Assembly: GCA_038209195.1 (NCBI GenBank)
Contig: JBBQXY010000005.1
Span: 1 to 64,000 of the forward strand
Direction: 5' to 3'
Length of the DNA stretch: 64,000 nt
DNA from: JBBQXY01 sp038209195
Lineage (GTDB): Bacteria > Chloroflexota > Ktedonobacteria > Ktedonobacterales > Ktedonobacteraceae
Each line of letters opens with the position of its first letter. Positions within the stretch are counted from its first letter, which is position 1. The position numbers and the translations under genes were made by a program. This document shows positions 8,253 to 17,883 of this stretch, piece by piece. Below the pieces are notes generated by a model that made no database searches, had not been told where the DNA came from, and saw nothing but the letters and a program-made list of their open reading frames with translations.

Positions 8253-9296
8253 ATGATTCGAGAGGCAATTGCCCATATCACAAACGGAGCCACCCTGAGC
8301 GAAGAAGAAGCAGAAGCAGTCATGGAAGAAATCATGACCGGCCTCGCCACCCAAGCACAACTGGGCGCATTTCTCACCGCCCTACGTCTTCGTCCAGGCG
8401 GCGAAACAGTCCAGGAAATCACCGGCCTGGCCCGAATCATGCGTGAAAAAGCCGTCCAAGTCCACCTTACCGAAACCACTGCCGCGCACGCGTTAGACAC
8501 CTGCGGCACAGGCGGTGATGGCGCAGGCACCTTTAACGTCTCCACTGCCGCTGGCATCGTAGCGGCTGCCGCCGGTGCCTCAGTAGCAAAGCACGGCAAC
8601 CGTTCAGCCACCAGTCGCTGCGGCAGTGCCGATGTCCTCGAAGCCCTCGGCGCACGCATCGACCTTGGCCCAGAGCAGGTCGCCCGCTGCGTACAAGAGG
8701 TCGGCTTCGGCTTCATGTACGCGCCCGCCTATCATCCCGCCATGAAACATGTCGGCCCGACTCGTCGTGAGATTGGCATTCGCACCGTCTTCAACATCCT
8801 TGGCCCATTGACTAATCCCGCCCATACCCACTTCCAGGTACTGGGTGTAGCCGATGGCTCACTTTTACGCAAAATGGGCGAAGTCCTGCTCCACCTCGGT
8901 TGTCTGCACGCCCTGGTTATCCATGGTGAAGACGGCATCGACGAATGTTCGCTCAGTGCGCCAACGCGCATCTGCGAAGTTCGTCACGGTCAGCCTCTGC
9001 GCGAATATACCATCACCCCCGAAGAGGTCGGCTTGACTCGTGTCACCGATCGTCAACCCTTTCAGGGTGGTGATCCCGCCCACAACGCGCAAATGCTGCG
9101 CACGTTGCTCAATGAATATACCGCCGACCCCGCCACCGATATGCTCTGCCTGAACGCCAGTGCTGCCTTGTTGGCCAGTGAGCAGGTATCGTCTCTACGC
9201 GATGGGGTCAACTTAGCGCGCGCCACCTTGCGAGAAGGGAAGGCCAAACAAAAATTGGCCGCTGTCATTGCCTGTTCGCAAGCTCAGAACGATTAA
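8253..9296 (+). CDS. trpD: Anthranilate phosphoribosyltransferase
   Basis: This 347-residue enzyme joins anthranilate and PRPP to give phosphoribosyl-anthranilate. The PRPP-binding glycine-rich loop is CGTGGDGAGTFN, followed by KHGNRSATSRCGSAD, and the anthranilate-site region includes GPTRREIGIRTVFN. The ATG at 8253 follows AGAGGAGCAAGCA. The gene ends nine bases before trpCF. It is separated from trpG by the repeat cluster, so co-transcription with trpEG is likely but not shown. Confidence 0.96.
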   Translation: MIREAIAHITNGATLSEEEAEAVMEEIMTGLATQAQLGAFLTALRLRPGGETVQEITGLARIMREKAVQVHLTETTAAHALDTCGTGGDGAGTFNVSTAAGIVAAAAGASVAKHGNRSATSRCGSADVLEALGARIDLGPEQVARCVQEVGFGFMYAPAYHPAMKHVGPTRREIGIRTVFNILGPLTNPAHTHFQVLGVADGSLLRKMGEVLLHLGCLHALVIHGEDGIDECSLSAPTRICEVRHGQPLREYTITPEEVGLTRVTDRQPFQGGDPAHNAQMLRTLLNEYTADPATDMLCLNASAALLASEQVSSLRDGVNLARATLREGKAKQKLAAVIACSQAQND

Positions 9297-9304
9297 GGGG
9301 AGCT

Positions 9305-10795
9305 ATGTTTCTCGACCGTATTGTTACCCAAACACAACTAGACCTACAACAGCGCAAACTGGACATCCCGTTAGCCGAAATACAACGACAAGCAGCATCG
9401 CAACCGCCAACGCGTGATGTGCTAGCTGCCTTGCGACCAGTACCAACTGATAGCCAAGCTGATAGACAAGTTCGCTTAATTGCCGAAGTCAAACGCGCCT
9501 CTCCTTCGAAGGGATTGCTCGCGCCTCACCTCGATCCAGTTGAGCTTGCGCGCACCTATGAAGCACATGGGGCAGCGATGATTTCGGTATTGACCGAGCC
9601 GCATTTCTTTCTTGGCTCACCTACCTATTTGACCGCCATCAAACAGGCAGTACAAATCCCTGTCTTGCGCAAAGACTTCATCTTTGATGAATACCAACTC
9701 TACGAAGCACGCACCTGGGGAGCGGATGCCGTTCTCCTCATCTGTGCCATCCTCGACGATAACCAGCTACAACACCTGCTGCATGTTGCCCACGCTCTTG
9801 GCATGCAATGCCTGGTCGAAGTGCATAATGCCCAGGAAGCACAGCGCGCTGTTGTCGCCGGAGCCGCCATTATCGGCGTAAATAGCCGTGACCTGAAAAC
9901 ATTTGCTATGAACCCCTATCTCTTGCGCACATTACGCCCACTTATTCCAGCAGACCGTATCGTTATCGCCGAAAGTGGCATTCATTCCCCGGCTGATTCC
10001 CGTCGCCTAACTCGCTATGATGTCAACGCCATGTTGATCGGCGAAGCATTGGTGAAATCAAACAACATACCTGCCCAAATGCATTCGCTTCTGGATGGGG
10101 CAAATGCTAGTACGCAAGTAAAAATTTGCGGTTTACGCACACCCGAACACGTAGACACGGCTATCGAAGCCGGTGCAGACCTGCTTGGCCTCATCTTTTA
10201 CGAACCAAGCCATCGCTACATAGCACCACACCAAGTACAGAAAATGCTCGCCCAAACACACTTTGCCACGCCGCTCAAAGACGAACAGAGCTCACCTGAC
10301 CTTCCCGATCTTGTTGGTATTTTCGTCAATAAAGATGCCGACTTTATCAACGAGGTCATAGAGCAAGCTGGTCTCCATTTTGTACAACTGCACGGCAACG
10401 AAGCACCCGAATTTAGTCAACAAATTCATCGCCCAGTAATCAAAGCCCTGCAACTGCGTTCCGCCGCAGATAGCGCATTGGTCGAAGCGCATCGAGCAAC
10501 ATCCTGGCGCCTCTTACTCGATACCCCAACTGATGCGCTGGAGGCTCGTGGCGGCACCTGGGGAGGCACAGGTGAGACACACGATTGGCAGCTAGCTCGT
10601 TCCATCGCGCAAGCCACACCAATCATCTTGGCTGGTGGCCTCACACCCGAAAACGTCCAATCAGCCATCACCCATGTTCATCCATGGGGCGTCGACGTAA
10701 GCAGTGGCATCGAAACTAACACACAAAAAGACAGCACAAAAATACGCGCCTTCATCCAGAACGTGCGCCACGCTCGTGACTCACTAATTCCGTAG
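9305..10795 (+). CDS. trpC: Fused indole-3-glycerol-phosphate synthase / phosphoribosylanthranilate isomerase
   Basis: This 496-residue protein has two TIM barrels. Residues 1 to about 262 are TrpC (IAEVKRASPSKG, VLRKDFIFDEYQ, EVHNAQEA, GVNSRDLKTF, ESGIHS). Residues about 270-490 are TrpF (VKICGLRTPEHV, GLIFYEPSHRY, HGNEAPEF, LAGGLTPENV, DVSSGIE). Together they perform two consecutive steps, isomerisation to CdRP and ring closure to indole-glycerol phosphate. The domain order is that of the enterobacterial fusion, while many bacteria keep trpC and trpF separate. I see no internal stop or start suggesting two products. Confidence 0.95.
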   Translation: MFLDRIVTQTQLDLQQRKLDIPLAEIQRQAASQPPTRDVLAALRPVPTDSQADRQVRLIAEVKRASPSKGLLAPHLDPVELARTYEAHGAAMISVLTEPHFFLGSPTYLTAIKQAVQIPVLRKDFIFDEYQLYEARTWGADAVLLICAILDDNQLQHLLHVAHALGMQCLVEVHNAQEAQRAVVAGAAIIGVNSRDLKTFAMNPYLLRTLRPLIPADRIVIAESGIHSPADSRRLTRYDVNAMLIGEALVKSNNIPAQMHSLLDGANASTQVKICGLRTPEHVDTAIEAGADLLGLIFYEPSHRYIAPHQVQKMLAQTHFATPLKDEQSSPDLPDLVGIFVNKDADFINEVIEQAGLHFVQLHGNEAPEFSQQIHRPVIKALQLRSAADSALVEAHRATSWRLLLDTPTDALEARGGTWGGTGETHDWQLARSIAQATPIILAGGLTPENVQSAITHVHPWGVDVSSGIETNTQKDSTKIRAFIQNVRHARDSLIP

Positions 10796-10802
10796 TACAC
10801 CG

Positions 10803-10932
10803 TCCAGCTTCATTTGTCACAAGGCACCTTGCTTCTCAGGTCATTTTGCAGAGATGACGACCTGACAAATGAAACTGGATGATGGAGTAGGGCGCGATTT
10901 ATCGCCGCCACCGCCGATGTATCGGCCCGTCC
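10803..10932 (+). repeat. Inverted-repeat element plus GTAGGGCGCGATTTATC repeat
   Basis: In the 205-base gap before trpB, arms at 10803-10819 and 10863-10879 pair over 17 bases with one mismatch and enclose a smaller stem (GGTCAT...ATGAC). Its arm TTCATTTGTCA resembles the outer ends of the multi-hairpin repeats elsewhere in the window. It is followed at 10888-10932 by a 45-base sequence that recurs at 27114-27159 with only slight change. Confidence 0.65.
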
Positions 10933-11000
10933 TGGTGGACGGATAATTGATTAATGTCCATTGTCAACACTCTAAAAAAGAGAAAGAATACACAAAACCT

Positions 11001-12233
11001 ATGCAAACACAACAGCAAACAACATACCAGCACAACCTGTACCCCGACGAACGAGGACGATTTGGTCAATTCGGCGGCAAGTTTGTCCCCGAAAGCCTCA
11101 TGGCAGTCTTAACTGAACTTGAAACAGCCTACCAACAAGCCTTCAACGACCCCACCTTTCAAGCAGAGCTAAACGCACAACTTGCCAGTTTCGTGGGGCG
11201 ACCAACCACCCTCCATTATGTACCGCGCTTCTCCCAGATGGTCGCCCCTGGCGTCAAAGTCTATCTCAAACGGGAAGACCTGGCACACACAGGCGCGCAC
11301 AAAATCAATAACGCGCTGGGACAAGGTTTGTTGGCGAAACGCATGGGCAAAAAGCGCATCATTGCGGAAACAGGTGCGGGACAACATGGTGTTGCCACAG
11401 CCACAGTCTGCGCCATGCTTGGACTTGAATGCATCGTCTACATGGGCGAAGTGGATATCGAGCGTCAATCACTCAACGTATTTCGCATGAAATTGCTAGG
11501 CGCGGAAGTACGCTCCGTGACCAGTGGCAGTCGCACCCTCAAAGATGCCATCAACGAGGCCATACGCGACTGGGTCACCAATGCCGAGACCACCTTTTAC
11601 CTGATCGGCTCCGCCGTTGGACCCCATCCCTATCCTCGCATCGTCCGCGATTTTCAGTCAGTCATCGGCATAGAGGCCCGCGCACAAATTCTCGACCAAG
11701 AAGGCCGTTTACCTGATATCGCCATCGCCTGTGTTGGCGGTGGCAGCAATGCCATTGGCCTGTTCTACCCATTCGCCGCCGATGCCAACGTACAACTGAT
11801 CGGCGTAGAAGCCGGCGGCACGAGCCTTGCCACTGGCAAACATGCCGCGACACTCGTTGCAGGTAAACCCGGCGTCCTGCACGGTGCCATGAGCTATCTC
11901 CTGCAAGATGCCGACGGCCAGATCCAAGACACCCAGAGCATCTCGGCGGGACTTGATTACCCCGGCGTTGGCCCCGAACACAGCTACCTGAAAGAGACGG
12001 GACGCGCCACCTATGTTTCTGCCAGCGACGCCACAGCTCTGCGCGGTCTGCAAGCCCTGAGCCTCAGCGAAGGCATCATTTCAGCCTTGGAGCCAGCGCA
12101 TGCCCTCGGCTACCTACTAGAAATAGGCGAACAAGGCAAGCTTCCCGCCGGAACACTCATCATCTTAAACCTCTCAGGACGTGGCGATAAAGATATGCTC
12201 ACCGTAGCACAAGCACTCCATGTAACACTGTAA
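11001..12233 (+). CDS. trpB: Tryptophan synthase beta chain
   Basis: This PLP enzyme of 410 residues condenses indole with serine. The N-terminal GRFGQFGGKFVPE, the PLP lysine in HTGAHKINNALGQ, the phosphate-binding GGGSNAIG and the GLDYPGVGPEHS block place it in the standard TrpB1 class that pairs with TrpA. The ATG at 11001 gives the family length; a TTG at 10947 would add 18 atypical residues. trpA begins 15 bases downstream, consistent with an alpha2-beta2 complex made from one transcript. Confidence 0.96.
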   Translation: MQTQQQTTYQHNLYPDERGRFGQFGGKFVPESLMAVLTELETAYQQAFNDPTFQAELNAQLASFVGRPTTLHYVPRFSQMVAPGVKVYLKREDLAHTGAHKINNALGQGLLAKRMGKKRIIAETGAGQHGVATATVCAMLGLECIVYMGEVDIERQSLNVFRMKLLGAEVRSVTSGSRTLKDAINEAIRDWVTNAETTFYLIGSAVGPHPYPRIVRDFQSVIGIEARAQILDQEGRLPDIAIACVGGGSNAIGLFYPFAADANVQLIGVEAGGTSLATGKHAATLVAGKPGVLHGAMSYLLQDADGQIQDTQSISAGLDYPGVGPEHSYLKETGRATYVSASDATALRGLQALSLSEGIISALEPAHALGYLLEIGEQGKLPAGTLIILNLSGRGDKDMLTVAQALHVTL

Positions 12234-12248
12234 GAAGGAATAGTAACA

Positions 12249-13100
12249 ATGCAAACAACCAACGAAAGTATATTACCAACATCGATCCTACCAGCGCAAA
12301 AAATCGCTCAAGCATTTGCTCGCGCCAAAGACGAAGGACGCGGAGTACTCGCCCCCTATTTCATGTGCGGCTACCCCTCAGCAACACAAAGTGTACAGCT
12401 TGTGCTTGCCGCCGCGCAAGGCGGTGCCGACATTATTGAGCTAGGCATGCCCTTCAGTGATCCCCTTGCCGACGGCGCAACCGTCCAGCACGCCGGACAT
12501 ATTGCCCTGCAACGCGGCATGACAATCTCTGGCTGCATGGAGATTGCCCGCCAGATAACCGCCCAGCACCCCATACCATTGATCTTGATGGGATACTACA
12601 ATCCCCTTCTGACCTTTGGTATCGATCGCTTCTGTCAGACAGCGGCAGCAAACGGCGTCTGTGGCCTGATTATCCCCGATCTTCCTCCTGAGGAGGCTGC
12701 CCCCTTACAACAGGCCGCACAACAGCATGGCCTTTCTCTCATTTTCCTCATCCCGCCCACAAGCTCAGACGAACGTATCCAGTACATTGTACAAATCGCC
12801 GCCCAAGGACACCCTGGCTTCATCTATTGTGTTTCGTTAAGCGGCGTCACCGGCTCTCGTACCGAGTTGCCCCCCCATTTACGCAGCTTTATTGCTAGAG
12901 TCCATGGCTATACGAAAGGCTATGCCTTGCCTCTCGTCGTCGGCTTCGGGCTTTCCACCCCCGAACACATTGCCGAAGTGACCAGCTACGCCGACGCAGC
13001 CGCAGTCGGCAGCGCCCTCGTCAATCTCATCGACAAACACCCCGAAAATGAACAACCTGAGGCAGTCAGAAAATATATTGCGAGCCTTCGCAATCCGTAG
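12249..13100 (+). CDS. trpA: Tryptophan synthase alpha chain
   Basis: This 283-residue TIM barrel cleaves indole-glycerol phosphate to indole, which is channelled to TrpB. The catalytic Glu is in IELGMPFSDP and the catalytic Asp in the following DPLADG; phosphate-binding motifs are YCVSLSGVTG and GFGLSTPEH. AGAAGGAA precedes the ATG. It closes the tryptophan pathway in this locus and is followed by the aromatic-pathway genes for chorismate mutase and DAHP synthase. Confidence 0.96.
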   Translation: MQTTNESILPTSILPAQKIAQAFARAKDEGRGVLAPYFMCGYPSATQSVQLVLAAAQGGADIIELGMPFSDPLADGATVQHAGHIALQRGMTISGCMEIARQITAQHPIPLILMGYYNPLLTFGIDRFCQTAAANGVCGLIIPDLPPEEAAPLQQAAQQHGLSLIFLIPPTSSDERIQYIVQIAAQGHPGFIYCVSLSGVTGSRTELPPHLRSFIARVHGYTKGYALPLVVGFGLSTPEHIAEVTSYADAAAVGSALVNLIDKHPENEQPEAVRKYIASLRNP

Positions 13101-13150
13101 GGCGCGCACCCTGCTTGGAGGGCAGGTAATAACAGGTAATAATCGGCTCG
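13097..13150 (+). repeat. Fragment of dispersed repeat after trpA
   Basis: GTAGGGCGCGCACCCTG, then TTGGAGGGCAGGTAATAA, resembles the insert CACCCTG...GGCAGGTAAT found inside two multi-hairpin repeats (near 15066 and 25022) and the GTAGGGCGCG start of the 10888 repeat. The short stem CCCTGC...GGCAGG could serve as a weak terminator. Confidence 0.45.
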
Positions 13151-13269
13151 TTGGCTTTATACCATTATCGCAAACCCTTGCCAACATCCCTTACAATAGA
13201 AGATACCATCTCATCTTTAGTCACAAAAGTGCAGGTAAGTTGGTATACTATTGGAAAAGGGGTACGTCT

Positions 13270-13638
13270 ATGTATTGTCGAGGCATTCGAGGAGCAACCA
13301 CTGTGGATCAGAATGACCGTGAGGAAATTCTCGCCGCCACCACTGAACTGCTACAACTCCTCATACAGCACAATGAACTGCGTCCAGAAGATGTCACCAG
13401 TGCCATATTCACTGTTACCGCAGACCTGGACGCGGAATTTCCCGCCCTAGCCGCACGCTACCTGGGCTGGACAGAAGTGGCCTTGATGTGCGCACGCGAG
13501 ATACCAGTCCCCCAAAGCCTGGGAAAATGCATCCGCATCTTGCTTCACGTCAACACCATGCACAGTGCGGCTGAGATGCAACATATCTATCTTCGTGGAG
13601 CCGTCAACTTACGGCCCACCTTTAGTGCTAATGTGTAG
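13270..13638 (+). CDS. aroH: Chorismate mutase, AroH type
   Basis: This 122-residue protein of the small trimeric AroH class converts chorismate to prephenate for Phe/Tyr synthesis. It shows the family opening CRGIRGATT, the segment EDVTSAIFTVTADLDAEFPA and the RILLHVN region near the active site. The ATG at 13270 follows GAAAAGGGG; a longer frame starting at 13048 overlaps trpA and is rejected. An extended -10-like TTGGTATACT lies at 13240-13249, so it may have its own start. Its position after trpA places the competing branch enzyme beside the Trp genes. Confidence 0.92.
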   Translation: MYCRGIRGATTVDQNDREEILAATTELLQLLIQHNELRPEDVTSAIFTVTADLDAEFPALAARYLGWTEVALMCAREIPVPQSLGKCIRILLHVNTMHSAAEMQHIYLRGAVNLRPTFSANV

Positions 13639-13802
13639 TATGCCGTTCGATGTAACTCTCGTCGAACTCTATAATGAAGAGCAGCAGATAGGCAATCATG
13701 ACAACGAGGTCAAGATGGGCCGTAGCATGCCTAACACTGGCAATGAACAGCCAGCCTGCAACATTCCATCGTTGACCATATCATTTACAAGGAGAATGTA
13801 TC

Positions 13803-14882
13803 ATGATTGTCGTAATGAAAGCGCGTAGTAGCGACGCCGAAATCGATCACGTTTTAAACTTCCTCATCAACCACGGCTTAAGTGGCCATCCCTCTCGTGG
13901 TGTCGAACGCACCATTATCGGTGTACTGGGCACCGTTGGCGTCTCTGGCACACCCGGCAGCATTGGTGGCATTAACCCCACCATCGGCGAAGCTCTAGAA
14001 AGTCTTCCCAGCGTAGAATCAGTGCTTCGTGTCACCAAGCCATACAAACTCGCCAGTCGTGAGTTTCATCCGGCAGATTCGCTCGTAGATATCCCTGTCC
14101 CCTGCGTAGCCAGTGGCATTGTCAGCGTTGGTGGCAATGCCGTCGTCATGATGGCAGGTCCATGTACCGTCGAAAGCGAAAAACAGTTGATGACCACGGC
14201 GCAAGCCGTTCGCGATCAGGGAGCCACCATCCTACGCGGAGGAGCCTTTAAACCTTCCACCTCACCGTATGGCTTTCGTGGCCTGGGCGAAGATGGCCTG
14301 AAATTACTCGCCAAGGCCCGTGCGGAATTTGGCATGGCTATCATCACAGAGGTCATGACACCCACAGATGTTGCCATGGTCTGCGAATATGCCGACATTT
14401 TGCAAGTTGGCACACGCAATATGCAAAACTATATGCTATTAGATGAAGTGGGACGTGCCAACAAGCCTGTCGTACTCAAACGCGGTATGTCTGCCACCAT
14501 TGAAGAGTGGTTGCTAGCCGCCGAATACATTCTCTCCCAAGGCAATCGCAACGTGATTCTCTGCGAGCGTGGTATTCGTACCTTTGAAAAAATAACGCGC
14601 AACACCATGGACATCAGCGCGATTCCCCTCATCAAGCAACTTTCCCACCTACCCATTATCTCAGACCCCAGCCAGGGTACTGGTCGGCGCGATCTCGTCA
14701 CCCCAATGTCTCTAGCCTCCATCGCAGCCGGCACCGATGGCCTCCTCATAGAGGTTCATCCCAATCCCGACGAAGCCCTGAAAGACGGCGCACAATCGCT
14801 CACCATCCCCCAATTCCAAAGCCTCATGCCACAAATTCACGCCGTAACACAAGCCATAGGCCGAACACTCATTTCCGAATGA
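13803..14882 (+). CDS. aroF: 3-deoxy-7-phosphoheptulonate (DAHP) synthase, type I-beta
   Basis: This 359-residue enzyme condenses PEP and erythrose 4-phosphate in the first step of the shikimate pathway. Residues 1 to about 90 form the ferredoxin-like regulatory domain seen in Thermotoga-type enzymes (MIVVMKARSSDAEID, GVERTIIGVLG). The catalytic barrel follows with AGPCTVESE, LRGGAFKPSTSPYGFRG, QVGTRNMQN, VLKRGMSAT and ISDPSQGTGRR. AAGGAGAATGTATC precedes the ATG. It follows aroH after 164 bases. Feedback specificity cannot be read from sequence. Confidence 0.95.
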   Translation: MIVVMKARSSDAEIDHVLNFLINHGLSGHPSRGVERTIIGVLGTVGVSGTPGSIGGINPTIGEALESLPSVESVLRVTKPYKLASREFHPADSLVDIPVPCVASGIVSVGGNAVVMMAGPCTVESEKQLMTTAQAVRDQGATILRGGAFKPSTSPYGFRGLGEDGLKLLAKARAEFGMAIITEVMTPTDVAMVCEYADILQVGTRNMQNYMLLDEVGRANKPVVLKRGMSATIEEWLLAAEYILSQGNRNVILCERGIRTFEKITRNTMDISAIPLIKQLSHLPIISDPSQGTGRRDLVTPMSLASIAAGTDGLLIEVHPNPDEALKDGAQSLTIPQFQSLMPQIHAVTQAIGRTLISE

Positions 14883-14907
14883 GCCTAATCGTCCATAATA
14901 GTGCTTA

Positions 14908-15156
14908 GTCAACCTACACAGGTGATAGCGGGGATGCAAGGGGCCGCGCCCCTTGACTGGGTTCTAGGGCTCCGCCCTAGTTCTCCCTCCCTTCCCCGCC
15001 GCCGTAGGCGGCCTGTCAATCTTCAATTGACGAGCGGGGATGCAAGGGGCCGCGCCCCTTGACTGCACCCTGCCTGGGGGGCAGGTAATTAGGGCTCCGC
15101 CCTAGTTCTCCCTCCCTTCCCCGCAGCCGTAGGCGGCCTGACAAATGTAGGTTGAC
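14908..15156 (+). repeat. Double multi-hairpin repeat with outer inverted ends
   Basis: Two copies of the three-hairpin repeat lie in tandem (about 14928-15017 and 15029-15142); the second has the CACCCTG...GGCAGGTAAT insert. The pair is bounded by GTCAACCTACA (14908-14918) and its exact complement TGTAGGTTGAC (15146-15156). It occupies most of the 412-base gap between the DAHP synthase gene and the next gene. The remaining gap holds no other gene that I can see. Confidence 0.8.
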
Positions 15157-15294
15157 ACTCAGGAAATAAGTGTCATTCCTTGTCTCTAAGGATTTTCTGA
15201 CTGTAGCTTGATTGTTCCTTGAACTTTCTCGGTTATAGTTCATTATGCCACCAATAACGTAACCAGAATACAAAACCTTTCATTAGGAGCATTC

Positions 15295-16719
15295 ATGAAA
15301 CAAAAAGAAAATCCCTTATGCAGAGGACTGCAAAGGTTCCCAACATTGCTTGCAATCTTTCTCTTAACCACTACCACACTTGCAGCATGTGGAATAGCTT
15401 CCAATCCTACTCAAAGCAACGACGGTATCCACAAAATCAAGCATATCATCGTTATCATGCAGGAGAATCGCTCCTTCGATTCCTACTATGGCACCTTCCC
15501 CGGGGCTGACGGCATCCCAATGCAGAACGGCGTTCCCACAGTTTGTGTCAACAACCCCCAGACGAACCAGTGTGTCAAACCCTATCATAACTCGCAAGAC
15601 CTGAATCATGGCGGACCGCACGGAGTGGTAAACGCAACTGCGGATATTAATGGTGGAAAGATGGATGGATTCATCAACCAGGCACAAAGAGGAAAGAAAA
15701 GTTGTACCGACCCCAATGATCCCGCGTGCAGCGGTAATGGACAAACAGATGTCATGGGCTATCACGACGCCAGGGAAATTCCTAACTATTGGTCATACGC
15801 CCAGAATTTTGTGCTCCAAGACCACATGTTTGAGCCAAACGCTTCCTGGAGCCTCCCTGCCCATCTCTTCATGGTTTCTGGCTGGTCAGCCAAGTGCAGC
15901 CAGCAAGGTGATCCTCAAAGTTGTGTGAGCAACATACAGGGCCCTTATACAACTGGTCAAATAAACCGTCAAAAGATTGACTATGCCTGGACAGACCTCA
16001 CCTATCTGCTCCATAAAGCAAATGTGAGCTGGGGATATTACCTCTTCGCGGGCACGGAGCCAGATTGTGAAAATGACGCGGCTTCTTGCACTCCCGGCAC
16101 ACAAAGTGCCAAGACCCCCGGCATCTGGAATCCACTGCCAGGTTTCGACACAGTGAAACAAGACGGGCAGCTTGGCAACATTCAGTCTGTCGATAACTTC
16201 TACGCCGCTGCCAAAAACGGCACATTGCCTGCCGTTTCATGGGTGACACCAAACGGAAAGGTCAGCGAGCATCCACCAGCACTGGTGAGTACGGGTCAGT
16301 CCTATGTCACGGGCCTTGTCAACGCCGTCATGCAAGGACCGGATTGGAATAGTACCGCCATCTTCCTGGCTTGGGACGACTGGGGCGGCTTCTACGATCA
16401 TGTTGTACCGCCAACAGTCGATCAGAACGGCTATGGTCTCCGTGTTCCTGGTATTGTCATCAGCCCCTACGCGAAAAAGAGCTACATCGACCATCAGACG
16501 CTCAGCTTTGACGCTTACCTGAAATTCATCGAAGATGATTTCTTGAATGGACAACGACTCGATCCTAAAACGGACGGCCGGCCCGATCCACGCCCGACTG
16601 TGCGCGAAAACGCCTCCATCCTCGGAAATCTAGTAAGCGATTTTGATTTCTCGCAACAACCAAGAGCACCTATGGTGCTACCAACAAATCCAGCACCAGG
16701 TCCTGCATCTACGCCCTAA
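15295..16719 (+). CDS. Secreted phosphoesterase / phospholipase C-like lipoprotein
   Basis: This 474-residue protein of the PF04185 phosphoesterase family resembles bacterial non-specific phospholipase C and AcpA-type acid phosphatases. A lipoprotein signal (hydrophobic 18-31, lipobox LAAC) is followed by the family motif IMQENRSFDSYYG, with the presumed Asn/Ser metal-site region. DHMFEPNASWSLPAHLFMVSGW and a C-terminal IFLAWDDWGGFYDHVVPP block with metal-binding Asp/His follow. It likely hydrolyses phosphate esters at the cell surface. GGAGCATTC precedes the ATG. No phosphate-regulon genes lie nearby. Confidence 0.87.
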   Translation: MKQKENPLCRGLQRFPTLLAIFLLTTTTLAACGIASNPTQSNDGIHKIKHIIVIMQENRSFDSYYGTFPGADGIPMQNGVPTVCVNNPQTNQCVKPYHNSQDLNHGGPHGVVNATADINGGKMDGFINQAQRGKKSCTDPNDPACSGNGQTDVMGYHDAREIPNYWSYAQNFVLQDHMFEPNASWSLPAHLFMVSGWSAKCSQQGDPQSCVSNIQGPYTTGQINRQKIDYAWTDLTYLLHKANVSWGYYLFAGTEPDCENDAASCTPGTQSAKTPGIWNPLPGFDTVKQDGQLGNIQSVDNFYAAAKNGTLPAVSWVTPNGKVSEHPPALVSTGQSYVTGLVNAVMQGPDWNSTAIFLAWDDWGGFYDHVVPPTVDQNGYGLRVPGIVISPYAKKSYIDHQTLSFDAYLKFIEDDFLNGQRLDPKTDGRPDPRPTVRENASILGNLVSDFDFSQQPRAPMVLPTNPAPGPASTP

Positions 16720-16775
16720 CAGAGGAACGATAGCAGCGCAACCTGCACATTTCTTCAGGTGACAGACTGGCAGTA

Positions 16776-17585
16776 TCAGCCAATAAAAAACTCTTTCAAC
16801 GCGGGAACAAGCACATCGTCAGCCGGACCATGGTCTTGCCCTTCCAGAATGCGATGCTGCGCATTAGGCAGAATATTGGCAAGTTCTTGCGCCCCGTGAC
16901 GCATAAACACATGGCGTTCCGCACTACCGAAGAACACGGTGCCGTCCATCACGAGCGTCGGCACCGTGACGGTAGCCCACTTACTCAGCGGCATCGGGTC
17001 GCCACTTTGCGTATCACCTATGATGGTCACATCGTAGACGAGCGTGTGCGCCATTTTCTCTAACTCCGACCACATAGGCGATTGCCGCATCTGAGCCACC
17101 ATTTCAGGGGAACTACCTACCACAGCCATGAAGTTTTCGACTGCGTCTCCCCGCCGACCCGACGAAACCAGTTCACTCAGTTGTTGCTCGAAATCTTGCG
17201 GTGCATGCGAACGACTGTCATCAATAATAAAAGGAGGCTCGTACAATGCCATCTTCGTGATTTTACTCTGCAGCATCAGTGCGGCCTCCAAAGCCAGCAC
17301 TGCTCCAGAGGAATGACCATAAACAAATGCTGACCCACCAGCCTCGTTGATCAGCGCATCGATATCTTCAACCTCGCGCTCGACCGCGTATGGCAATGTG
17401 TCCCCACTCTCTCCTCGACCACGCCGATCATAGGCGAATACCGTGAAATATGGTGCCAGGGCCGCCGCCAACGCTGCCGCGCCAAATCGAGTGCCGGTCG
17501 CACCAGCCACCAAGATAATCATCGGCCCATTGCCCGATCGATCAAACGCGATGGCAGTACCGTCCTTAGCAATAACTTTTCTCAT
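16776..17585 (-). CDS. Alpha/beta hydrolase
   Basis: This 269-residue alpha/beta-hydrolase fold protein has the oxyanion region VAGATGTR, DRRGRGESG, the nucleophile elbow GHSSGA (Ser about residue 93) and a C-terminal GQDHGP histidine. The ATG at 17585 follows AGAGGAAATAGT; an in-frame upstream start at 17609 lacks such a site. Substrate is unknown; the family includes esterases, lactonases and haloperoxidase-like enzymes. It converges with the phosphoesterase gene upstream and diverges from the patatin gene. Confidence 0.87.
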   Translation of the reverse strand: MRKVIAKDGTAIAFDRSGNGPMIILVAGATGTRFGAAALAAALAPYFTVFAYDRRGRGESGDTLPYAVEREVEDIDALINEAGGSAFVYGHSSGAVLALEAALMLQSKITKMALYEPPFIIDDSRSHAPQDFEQQLSELVSSGRRGDAVENFMAVVGSSPEMVAQMRQSPMWSELEKMAHTLVYDVTIIGDTQSGDPMPLSKWATVTVPTLVMDGTVFFGSAERHVFMRHGAQELANILPNAQHRILEGQDHGPADDVLVPALKEFFIG

Positions 17586-17717
17586 ACTATTTCCTCTCTT
17601 ATGGACCATACTCTATTTCTTTTTGGTAATCAATACTAGTTTAACACCTTATCCAGAAAAAAAACTTCTCCCATCTTATTCTTTTTAACATGATCCAATT
17701 TGCAACCCATGAAACCC

Positions 17718-17747
17718 TAGACAACCACCCTCACTATCATGTATACT
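17718..17747 (+). promoter_or_regulatory. Possible promoter for the patatin-like gene
   Basis: TAGACA (17718-17723) and TATACT (17742-17747) are spaced by 18 bases, about 135 bases before the patatin-like gene, in the 298-base divergent gap. I see nothing else in that gap. Confidence 0.4.
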
Positions 17748-17883
17748 TAAAGCAAGCAGGCTGCTAAGAAATTTACCTCGCAGCCGCCTCTCTATTCATC
17801 CTCCAATTTTCCCCTCGGTGCGCGTCTATACAGAAATTAAAGGAGTATAACGCGTATTCCTCCCATAGTCAGGAGTCACAACC

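Noticed and set aside
13048..13269. N-terminal extension of the chorismate mutase frame
   Set aside because: It overlaps trpA in another frame and lacks family similarity. The ATG at 13270 with AAGGGG fits AroH length.
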